Below are positions 31,868 through 38,611 of a stretch of 38,611 nt of DNA, piece by piece. The stretch is from Collinsella aerofaciens. Its GTDB lineage: Bacteria; Actinomycetota; Coriobacteriia; Coriobacteriales; Coriobacteriaceae. Position numbers and translations under genes: made by a program. How positions within the stretch are numbered: position 1 is the stretch's first letter; each line of letters opens with the position of its first letter. A model generated the notes under the pieces. It was not told the origin of the DNA. It saw only the letters and a program-made list of their open reading frames with translations, and did not search any database. The stretch is taken from NCBI GenBank assembly GCA_905213325.1, contig CAJMHW010000019.1:1-38611 (forward strand), read 5' to 3'.

Positions 31868-33592
31868 TCACATCGTGCGGTACTGACCGATTGCGCGGTA
31901 CTTTTCGTAGCGGAGGTTTGTGAGGGTCGCCTCGTCGAGCTGCCCAAGCGTATCGAAGGCATCAAATGCCGAGGACATGACGGCACCGGCGATCTCCTCA
32001 TGCGACAGGCCCCTATCGTCGACAATGCCGTCGATGATGCCGAGCGCCAACAGATCGGGAGCTGTGAGCTTCAGCGCCTCGGCAGCCTCATTCGCGCGCT
32101 CGGTATCCTTCCACAGGATCGACGCACAGGCCTCGGGGCTCACGACCGAATAGGCCGAGCTCGAGAGCATCAGGATGCGGTCGGCCACGGACAGCGCCAG
32201 CGCGCCACCAGAGCCGCCCTCGCCTGTCACCACCGAGACAATCGGCGTCTTAAGGTCGCTCATCTCCATGAGGTTCTGGGCAATCGCCTCGCCCTGGCCG
32301 CGTTCCTCGGCACCGATGCCGCAAAACGCGCCCGAAGTATCGACCAGGCACAGAACCGGTCGACCAAACTTTTCGGCCTGGCGCATCAGGCGACGCGCTT
32401 TGCGGTAGCCCTCGGGATGTGCCATACCAAAGTTGCGACGCATGCGCTCTTTGGTCGTGGTGCCGCGCTCGATGGCGATGACCGTTACGGGGCGTCCGTC
32501 TTTCCAGCCAATGCCAGCCACCACAGCAGCGTCGTCGCCAAAGTAGCGGTCGCCGTGCAGCTCCACAAATCCATCCAGGCCCAGCGAGATCATCTCGCCT
32601 GCCGTGGCGCGATCTGCTGAGCGGGTCTGCTTGACAATCTCGAGCGCGGTTTTTGGTGCGGCCGAGCGCTTGAACAAGTGTCCCAGCTTTTTGCCACGGC
32701 GACCCGTATGCACGATCTCATGCGGTGCCCCCAGGCCGGGCGCGTGCCCTTCGTGCAGCGCCAGCAGCTCGCCTACCGTGAGCGCAATCTCGCCACGCGG
32801 AACAACGGCATCGCAAAAGCCGTGCTCCAGCAAAAACTCGGAGCGCTGGAATCCCTTGGGCAGGCGCTTGTGCATGTTCTGCTCGATCACGCGCGGGCCG
32901 GCAAATGCCGTCAGGGCATCGGGCTCGGCCAGGATAATATCGCCCTCCATGGCAAAGCTCGCGGTTACACCTCCGGTCGTGGGGTCGGTGAGCACCGTGA
33001 TATACAGGCCGCCCGCCTCGCTATGGCGCCTAACCGCCGCAGAAATCTTGGCCATCTGCATGAGCGAGGTCACGCCCTCCTGCATGCGGGCGCCACCCGA
33101 TACGGTAAAGCCAACGACCGGCAGTCCCAGCTCGGTCGCACGCTCAAATGTGCGGCAGATCTTCTCGCCCACCACGGAACCCATCGAGCCCATCATAAAG
33201 TTGGCGTCCATAAAGAAGAGCGCCGTATCGCAACCGCAGATTTTGCCCTTGCCGCACACAACGGCATCGCGCTCGCCCGAACGTTCGCTCACGCTCTTGA
33301 GCTTGTCGGCATAACCGGGAAACGAGAGGAAGTCCTCCGGCGCCAGACTGGCATCCCATTCCTCAAACGTGCCCTCGTCAATCGTCATGTGCATGCGGTC
33401 GCGCCCGCTCACGCGAAAGTGTTTGCCGCAACGAGGGCAGACCTCGAGGTTGTCGTGCAGGCGCGCCTCATCGATCACGCGGCGGCACTCCGGGCACTTG
33501 ATAAACACGTGGCGCGCGGGAAACTCGGCGCACGACTCGGTCATCGGTCCCTCGAGGACGTTGACCGTCTTCGCTTTTCTATTCATCAGCAT
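31868..33592 (-). CDS. accDA: Acetyl-CoA carboxylase carboxyltransferase, AccD-AccA fusion
   Basis: This 574-residue protein joins beta (N-terminal, to about 290) and alpha (C-terminal) subunits. The beta part has a zinc ribbon, C33/C36/C52/C55, and the carboxybiotin/CoA blocks GSMGSVVGEK and SGGARMQEGV. The alpha part has DRYFGDD and GEGGSGGALALSVAD. It transfers CO2 from biotin to acetyl-CoA to make malonyl-CoA. Its start overlaps the accC end by 14 nt; an in-frame ATG at 33586 is also possible. The fusion should fix beta:alpha ratio at 1:1. Confidence 0.96.
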   Translation of the reverse strand: MLMNRKAKTVNVLEGPMTESCAEFPARHVFIKCPECRRVIDEARLHDNLEVCPRCGKHFRVSGRDRMHMTIDEGTFEEWDASLAPEDFLSFPGYADKLKSVSERSGERDAVVCGKGKICGCDTALFFMDANFMMGSMGSVVGEKICRTFERATELGLPVVGFTVSGGARMQEGVTSLMQMAKISAAVRRHSEAGGLYITVLTDPTTGGVTASFAMEGDIILAEPDALTAFAGPRVIEQNMHKRLPKGFQRSEFLLEHGFCDAVVPRGEIALTVGELLALHEGHAPGLGAPHEIVHTGRRGKKLGHLFKRSAAPKTALEIVKQTRSADRATAGEMISLGLDGFVELHGDRYFGDDAAVVAGIGWKDGRPVTVIAIERGTTTKERMRRNFGMAHPEGYRKARRLMRQAEKFGRPVLCLVDTSGAFCGIGAEERGQGEAIAQNLMEMSDLKTPIVSVVTGEGGSGGALALSVADRILMLSSSAYSVVSPEACASILWKDTERANEAAEALKLTAPDLLALGIIDGIVDDRGLSHEEIAGAVMSSAFDAFDTLGQLDEATLTNLRYEKYRAIGQYRTM

Positions 33593-34922
33593 AGAGATGC
33601 CCCATTAGATCGGTGTGATACATGCCCGACAAGAACTCGTCGTTTGCCAGCACGTCGAGCTGAAGCTCGCTGTTTTCGCTCACGCCCTCAATCACGAGCT
33701 CGCCCAGGGCCGAGCGCATCTTGCGAATGGCGCCGTCACGCGTGGGCGCACACACGATGAGCTTGCCGAGCATGGAGTCGTAGTACGGCGGAACTTTCGC
33801 ACCGGCAAACATGGCGGAATCCCAGCGCACGCGCGGACCACCCGGCACACGCAACGCGGTGACCGTTCCGCATGACGGCAGAAAGTCCGGCGTTTCGGCA
33901 TTGATGCGGCACTCCATAGCATGGTTGCGGACCGGCATGTCCTCCTGCTCAAAGGGCAGAGGCTGGCCGGCTGCCACGCGCAGCTGCCACTTGACCAAGT
34001 CGGTATCGGTCACAAACTCCGTAACCGGATGCTCCACCTGCAAGCGCGTGTTCATTTCCATAAAGTAGAAATTGCCGTCGTCCGAATACAGGAACTCGAT
34101 GGTACCAGCTCCTTCGTAGCCGACGGCACGAGCCAGGTCACGCGCTGCCTCGTGCATGCGAGCACGAATGTCGTCGTGTCCGTCGAGGCACGGCGCGGGG
34201 CTCTCCTCGATCAGCTTTTGGTTGCGACGCTGCACCGAGCACTCGCGCTCGCCGAGCGAAAACACATGGCCCTGCTTATCGGCCATAATCTGTACCTCAA
34301 CGTGATGCGCCGGCGCGACGAACTTCTCCATGTAGCACTCGCCGTCGCCAAAAACGGCCTCGCCCTCGGCGCGTGCTTCAATAAAGGCCTTTGCCGCATC
34401 TTCCACGCGCTCGACCTTACGAATACCGCGACCGCCGCCGCCCGCACGCGCCTTAATAAGCACGGGGCAGCCAATGCGCTCAGCCTCGGCCGTTGCCTCC
34501 TCGGGACTTTTGAGCAAATCGCAGCCCGGCACGATGGGCACGCCCGCCGCGGCAGCCGTTCGACGTGCGGCGTCCTTGTCGCCCATGCTGTCGATCACCT
34601 TGGCCGAAGGACCAACAAACGCCAGGCCATACTTGTCGCAGTCGCGCACGAAGCTCGCCTTCTCGGAGAAAAAGCCATAGCCGGGATGAATTGCCTTAGC
34701 TCCCGACTTTACGGCACAGGTGAGCACAGCATCGTCGTTGAGGTAGCTCTCGGCAAGACGCGGACCGCCGATGCAATACGCCTCGTCGGCAAGCTGCACG
34801 TGCAGCGCGTCCGCATCGGCCGTGGAATAAACGGCGACGGTCTTGATGCCCATATCGCGGCACGCGCGGATAACACGGACCGCGACTTCGCCGCGGTTGG
34901 CGATGAGCACTTTGTCGAACAT
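33579..34922 (-). CDS. accC: Acetyl-CoA carboxylase biotin carboxylase subunit
   Basis: The protein has 447 residues from the ATG at 34922 (MFDKVLIANRGEVAVRVIRAC), with an AAGGAAGG site; the longer frame upstream overlaps fabZ and is not protein-like. The ATP-grasp loop KARAGGGGRGIR and the catalytic EMNTRLQVEHPVTE are intact. It carboxylates biotin on AccB using ATP and bicarbonate. Operon order is fabZ, then accC after 10 nt, then accDA overlapping. Confidence 0.96.
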   Translation of the reverse strand: MFDKVLIANRGEVAVRVIRACRDMGIKTVAVYSTADADALHVQLADEAYCIGGPRLAESYLNDDAVLTCAVKSGAKAIHPGYGFFSEKASFVRDCDKYGLAFVGPSAKVIDSMGDKDAARRTAAAAGVPIVPGCDLLKSPEEATAEAERIGCPVLIKARAGGGGRGIRKVERVEDAAKAFIEARAEGEAVFGDGECYMEKFVAPAHHVEVQIMADKQGHVFSLGERECSVQRRNQKLIEESPAPCLDGHDDIRARMHEAARDLARAVGYEGAGTIEFLYSDDGNFYFMEMNTRLQVEHPVTEFVTDTDLVKWQLRVAAGQPLPFEQEDMPVRNHAMECRINAETPDFLPSCGTVTALRVPGGPRVRWDSAMFAGAKVPPYYDSMLGKLIVCAPTRDGAIRKMRSALGELVIEGVSENSELQLDVLANDEFLSGMYHTDLMGHLYADE

Positions 34923-34932
34923 GAAGCCTTCC

Positions 34933-35355
34933 TTAACTTTCGTGCATGAGTGCAAAAGACATATCGGCGCGGCAGCAAACCTCACCGTTGACGCTCGCAG
35001 TACCCGTCGCAAAGCGGAACGGCCCGCGCGCACGCGTGATGGTGCACACCAGATCAACCGTGTCGCCCGGGCGCACCGGACGCTTAAAGCGCACCTTGTC
35101 CAGACTCGTGTAGAACGGCGTCGCGCCGCGCGCCTCCTCATCGCCCATCAGCAGCACGCAGCAGTTTTGGGCGAGCATCTCGCACTGGATCACGCCGGGG
35201 ACCACCGGGTTTCCCGGAAAATGCCCCTGCAAAAAGTATTCGTCGCCCGTAATCGTGATCTTGCCGTGGGCCTCGTCGCCCACCAGCTCGGCTTCGTCGA
35301 GCAAAAGCATCGGCTCGCGATGCGGTAACAGCTTCTTGAGCTCTTCTTTGTTCAT
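34933..35355 (-). CDS. fabZ: 3-hydroxyacyl-ACP dehydratase FabZ
   Basis: The protein has 140 residues from the ATG at 35355, which follows AGGTGA; a GTG at 35364 is possible but touches the accB stop codon. The hot-dog fold active site is H45 in GHFPGNPVVPGV with E59 in the next helix. It dehydrates beta-hydroxyacyl-ACP. It lies between accB and accC, an order known from Gram-positive fab operons. Confidence 0.95.
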   Translation of the reverse strand: MNKEELKKLLPHREPMLLLDEAELVGDEAHGKITITGDEYFLQGHFPGNPVVPGVIQCEMLAQNCCVLLMGDEEARGATPFYTSLDKVRFKRPVRPGDTVDLVCTITRARGPFRFATGTASVNGEVCCRADMSFALMHES

Positions 35356-35364
35356 GGATATCAC

Positions 35365-35838
35365 CTATCCGATCCTCATGAGGCAGCTGCCGAACTCCAC
35401 GAGGTCGCCGTCGGCCACGCAGATCTCGAGCACCTCGCCGTCTGCCTCTGCCGTTACCTCGTTGAGAACCTTCATGGCCTCGATGATGCAGAGCGTCTCG
35501 CCGGCCTTGACCTTAGAGCCCACGTGCACAAACGGCTCGTCGCCCGGCGCCGGGGCAGCATAGAAAACGCCGACCATGGGAGCGGTCACCTCGGTGCCCT
35601 TGGGCTCCGGTGCGGCGGCAGGTGTCTGCGCGGCGGGCTCCGGTGCGGCAGGCGCGACTGTGGGAGCTGCAACTGGAGCGGCCATAGCGCTCGGCATGGG
35701 CATGGGCACGGCAACCGGCTGCGCGGCGCTCGCGCGCTCGAGTTCGACCGCGGTGCCATCGGGCTCCTCAACGCGTACGCGCGTGAGGCCGCGGTCCTCC
35801 ATAACATCGGCTATCTCGGCAAGTCTTTTGGAATCCAT
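35365..35838 (-). CDS. accB: Biotin carboxyl carrier protein of acetyl-CoA carboxylase
   Basis: This 157-residue protein has a short N-terminal helix region, then an Ala/Pro-rich linker at about 40-80, then the biotinyl domain with EAMKV and biotinylated K123. It carries carboxybiotin from AccC to AccDA. The ATG lies 3 nt past the fabF stop codon, so translation is probably coupled. Confidence 0.96.
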   Translation of the reverse strand: MDSKRLAEIADVMEDRGLTRVRVEEPDGTAVELERASAAQPVAVPMPMPSAMAAPVAAPTVAPAAPEPAAQTPAAAPEPKGTEVTAPMVGVFYAAPAPGDEPFVHVGSKVKAGETLCIIEAMKVLNEVTAEADGEVLEICVADGDLVEFGSCLMRIG

Positions 35839-35841
35839 GCT

Positions 35842-37089
35842 CTAGCTCCTCGTATATCTACGCAGCGCGATGGCGGCGTTGTGTCCGCCAAAGCCCAGGT
35901 TGGTCGAAAGCGCCCAGGTAAGGTCGGCGCGAACCGCGCGATTGGGCGTGTAGTCAAGATCGCAGGCGGGATCGGGCGTGTGGTAGTTAATGGTCGGCGG
36001 CACCACGCCCTGCTCGAGCGCCATGGCGCAGGCCATGACCTCGATGGCGCCCGTGGCACCGATCATGTGGCCGGTCATCGACTTAGTCGACGAGACGTGC
36101 GCGGCGCGCGCCGCGTCCTCGCCGAGCGCACGCTTAATGCCCGCCGTCTCGGACGAATCGTTGAGCTTGGTCGATGTGCCGTGGGCATTGATGTAGAGGC
36201 CCTCGGAAGGCCTGACGTCGCCCTCGGTCACCGCCAGCGATATCGCGCGGGCAATGCCGGCAGCCTCGGGATCAGGGCTCGTGATGTGATAGGCATCATC
36301 GGTGTTGCCGTAGCCCACGACCTCGGCATAAATGTGCGCCCCGCGAGCCAGCGCGTGTTCCATGCTCTCGAGCACCAGCACGCAGGCGCCCTCGCCCATC
36401 ACAAAGCCGTCGCGGTCTGCATCGAACGGACGGCATGCCGTCGACGGGTCAGGATTAGTGGTGAGAGCACGGCAGGACGTAAAGCCCGCAACGGCATCGG
36501 GGATGATTGCGGCCTCGGCGCCGCCAGCCAGGATTGCATCGGCATAGCCATGCTTGATGGCGCGGAACGCCTCGCCCACGGCATGGGCCGAGGTCGCGCA
36601 GGCGGTCACCACGGGCAGGGTCGGGCCCTTTGCCTTGTGGCGGATCGCGATATTGCCCGAAGCCATATTGGGGATCATCATCGCGATCATATAGGGCGAT
36701 GCGCGGCGGGGCCCACGGTCGGCAATCGTATGGACGTTGTCAACGAGTGTCTGCATGCCGCCCACGCCTGAACCCACGTAGACGCCCAGGCGCTCGCGAT
36801 CGATGGCACCTTCGACATCAAAGCCCGCATCGTGCATGGCCTCGTCCGAAGCCGCCATCGCAAACTGAACGCAGGGGTCGAGATGCTTGGCGTCACGCTT
36901 ACCAAAGTACTCGTTGCCGTCAAACCCTTTTACCTCGGCCGCCACCTTGACGGTAAACGCATCGGTATCGAAGTGCGTGATCGGGCCGATGCCGCACGTG
37001 CCGGCGCACATGGCTGCCCAAGTGGCAAGCGCGGTGTTGCCGAGCGGCGATACGGCACCGATGCCGGTGATTGCAACTCTCTGTTCCAT
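35842..37089 (-). CDS. fabF: 3-oxoacyl-ACP synthase II FabF
   Basis: The protein has 415 residues from the ATG at 37089, chosen for its 6-nt distance to GAGGAG; another ATG lies one codon before. The catalytic cysteine is C164 in TACATSAHA, with the two histidines in NAHGTST and GHMIGATGA and the lysine in SSTKSMTGH. It condenses malonyl-ACP with acyl-ACP. It follows fabG by 39 nt. Confidence 0.96.
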   Translation of the reverse strand: MEQRVAITGIGAVSPLGNTALATWAAMCAGTCGIGPITHFDTDAFTVKVAAEVKGFDGNEYFGKRDAKHLDPCVQFAMAASDEAMHDAGFDVEGAIDRERLGVYVGSGVGGMQTLVDNVHTIADRGPRRASPYMIAMMIPNMASGNIAIRHKAKGPTLPVVTACATSAHAVGEAFRAIKHGYADAILAGGAEAAIIPDAVAGFTSCRALTTNPDPSTACRPFDADRDGFVMGEGACVLVLESMEHALARGAHIYAEVVGYGNTDDAYHITSPDPEAAGIARAISLAVTEGDVRPSEGLYINAHGTSTKLNDSSETAGIKRALGEDAARAAHVSSTKSMTGHMIGATGAIEVMACAMALEQGVVPPTINYHTPDPACDLDYTPNRAVRADLTWALSTNLGFGGHNAAIALRRYTRS

Positions 37090-37128
37090 CATGGTCTCCT
37101 CATCCAAGCCATTCTTCGGCCCTGGTTT

Positions 37129-37902
37129 CTACATCGCCATTCCGCCGTCGACGCGCACGACCTCACCCGTAATGTAGGCCGCCGCATCGCTTGCCAAAAA
37201 GCGCACCACGCCGGCCACTTCCTCGGGGCGCGCCATGCGCTTTAGGGGAATCTGCTCCTCGGTTGCCGCGCGAACCTTCTCCGAGAGCTTTGCCGTCATA
37301 TCCGTCTCGACAAACCCGGGGGCGACCGCGTTCACTCGTACGCCGCGGGGCGCAAGCTCGCGCGCCACCGCCTTGGTAAGCCCTATCACGCCCGCCTTGG
37401 AGGCAGCGTAGTTGGCTTGCCCGGCATTGCCCATCAGGCCCACGACCGAGCTCATGTTGACGACGCAGCCGCCGCGCTGGCGCATAAAGGTCTTGGTGAG
37501 CGCGCGCGTCATATTGAATGTTCCCTTGAGATTGACATCGAGCACGCGGTCGAAGGCGTCATCGCCCATGCGCATGAGCAGGCCATCGCGGGTGATGCCG
37601 GCGTTGTTGACGAGCGCCCAAATGGAGCCAAAGTCGTTGAGGACCGCCTCCACGCACGCGTTGACGGCAGCGGGATCGGCCACGTCGCATTGATATGCAC
37701 GTGCCGCGGCGCCAACCGCCTCGCAGGCTTCGCACGTCTCGCGCGCCGCATCGACGCTACCGGCATAGACGACGGCGATATCAAAGCCGTCCTCCGCCAG
37801 ACCGACAGCGCAGGCGCGGCCGATACCCCGCGAGCCGCCCGTGACCAGTGCCACGCGACGTGAGTCGTTGCGCTCGAGCGCGCCGTTGTTCAAGTTGCCC
37901 AT
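37129..37902 (-). CDS. fabG: 3-oxoacyl-ACP reductase FabG
   Basis: This 257-residue short-chain dehydrogenase has the NADPH loop TGGSRGIG (21-28), NNAG at 99-102 and the catalytic S152, Y165 and K169. It reduces beta-ketoacyl-ACP. About 14 extra residues lie before the first strand. AAAGGA precedes the ATG. Upstream is the end of fabD (30 nt). Confidence 0.95.
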   Translation of the reverse strand: MGNLNNGALERNDSRRVALVTGGSRGIGRACAVGLAEDGFDIAVVYAGSVDAARETCEACEAVGAAARAYQCDVADPAAVNACVEAVLNDFGSIWALVNNAGITRDGLLMRMGDDAFDRVLDVNLKGTFNMTRALTKTFMRQRGGCVVNMSSVVGLMGNAGQANYAASKAGVIGLTKAVARELAPRGVRVNAVAPGFVETDMTAKLSEKVRAATEEQIPLKRMARPEEVAGVVRFLASDAAAYITGEVVRVDGGMAM

Positions 37903-37932
37903 GTCATTCCTTTCGGGTTACAGCCCTGTGGA

Positions 37933-38520
37933 CTATGCGAGCTCGTCGGCAATAGCTGCGACCTGCTCGGCCGTTTCGCACGAATACACGCGAACGTCGC
38001 TCAGCGTACGCTTGACCAGGCCCGACAGCGTTTTGCCAGGGCCGACCTCAATAAACGTGTCGATGCCCTGATCCTGCAGAGTATGCAGCGTGTCGACCCA
38101 GCGCACGGCATGGCTCACCTGGTTGACCAAGACATCCGATGCCGCTCGCGGGTCCGCCGGATAGGGCGCCGCCGTCATATTTGCCATGACCGGAATCAAC
38201 AGCGGAGATGGCGCGTGGCCGGCTTGGATATACGTCGCCAGCCCCTCAGTCGCCTCGGCCATATAGGGGCTATGAAATGCACCCGACACCGCGACTTTCA
38301 TAGCGCGGCCGCCAGCCTCTTTTACGAGGACGTCGAGCTCCTGCAGTGCCTCGGGCGCTCCGGCAACAACCGTCTGCTGCGGGCTGTTGTAGTTGACCGG
38401 CCAGCAGTCCTCGCCGGCCTGCGCAGCCAGGCCCTCGACTTGCGCCGCATCAAGCTTGATGACGGCGCGCATGCCGCCCGGATGGCGCTCGGCAGCCGCG
38501 GCCATCAGCGCCGCGCGCAC
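37933..38520 (-). CDS. fabD: Malonyl-CoA ACP transacylase FabD, N-terminal half missing
   Basis: Only the C-terminal part of FabD is readable (about 190 residues of roughly 310). MAAAAERHPGGMRAVIK, NYNSPQQTVVAG, the catalytic-histidine block VSGAFHSPYM and EVGPGKTLSG are normal. The GQG start and the GHSLG serine nucleophile block are absent. Upstream of about 38508 the frame continues for some 25 codons that do not look like FabD, then meets an in-frame TGA at 38589-38587. FabD is normally essential, so either the gene is broken here or the end of the sequence is misjoined. The rest of the operon downstream looks intact. Confidence 0.85.
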   Translation of the reverse strand: MRAALMAAAAERHPGGMRAVIKLDAAQVEGLAAQAGEDCWPVNYNSPQQTVVAGAPEALQELDVLVKEAGGRAMKVAVSGAFHSPYMAEATEGLATYIQAGHAPSPLLIPVMANMTAAPYPADPRAASDVLVNQVSHAVRWVDTLHTLQDQGIDTFIEVGPGKTLSGLVKRTLSDVRVYSCETAEQVAAIADELA

Positions 38521-38611
38521 CTGCTCCCGGGTGGCGTCGGGGCGGGCGGCCCGGACATTTTCCAGAATGGACTTTCTTTTAGATTTTCAAACCAGAGAAA
38601 CACATAAATGC
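38521..38611. other. Window-edge sequence that does not continue fabD
   Basis: The last 91 bp should encode the middle of FabD on the minus strand but do not. They change from GC-rich to A/T-rich at about 38560, with an in-frame stop. I see no gene, terminal repeat or known element. An assembly edge is the simplest reading. Confidence 0.5.

Overview
The window is high-GC DNA with dense, mostly minus-strand operons. It looks like a gut actinobacterium of the Coriobacteriia, most probably Collinsella or a close relative. The grounds are the fused AccD-AccA carboxyltransferase, the zinc-ribbon L24, a selenium-dependent xanthine dehydrogenase cluster with ygfK and ssnA, and many intergenic palindromes. 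The assignment rests on recalled family features, not on a database search.

Layout. (1) 1-5100 is an accessory region. It holds two AAA ATPases with C-terminal nuclease-like domains, each preceded by a striking DNA element (a 23-bp tandem array, and a perfect 25-bp-arm palindrome). It also holds an AbiEi-like protein with a VSR/DUF559-type nuclease signature, flanked on both sides by palindromes spaced 62 bp apart. (2) 5116-14596 is a purine operon on the minus strand: NCS2 permease, ssnA, ygfK, a four-cluster RnfB-like ferredoxin and a fused Fe-S/Mo xanthine dehydrogenase, ending at a clear terminator. A YheO-type regulator is divergent from it, and ridA lies just beyond. (3) 16394-19564 holds a U32 peptidase-family protein and an RluA-type pseudouridine synthase. 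(4) 19565-22340 holds a DeoR regulator and a Gfo/Idh/MocA oxidoreductase, bordered by several repeat families and a helically phased half-site array. (5) 22403-28191 holds twelve ribosomal protein genes from L3 to L24. The block lacks S10 at its head, stops at a terminator after L24, and has promoter-like and terminator-like elements inside. (6) 28459-31827 holds a 137-bp palindromic element, a histidine phosphatase, a manganese-type CDF exporter and a lone PTS EIIC. (7) 31868-38611 is a fatty acid synthesis operon, fabD-fabG-fabF-accB-fabZ-accC-accDA. Its fabD has lost the N-terminal half at the window edge.

How the genes fit together. The purine operon would import a purine base (permease), deaminate it (SsnA, probable) and oxidise or reduce it at a Mo/Se centre (Xdh), with electrons moving through the ferredoxin and YgfK. 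The fab/acc operon supplies malonyl-CoA and runs the elongation cycle. The ATPase/nuclease-like region is the best candidate for an undescribed system, because conserved repeat DNA sits exactly at the promoters of proteins predicted to act on DNA.
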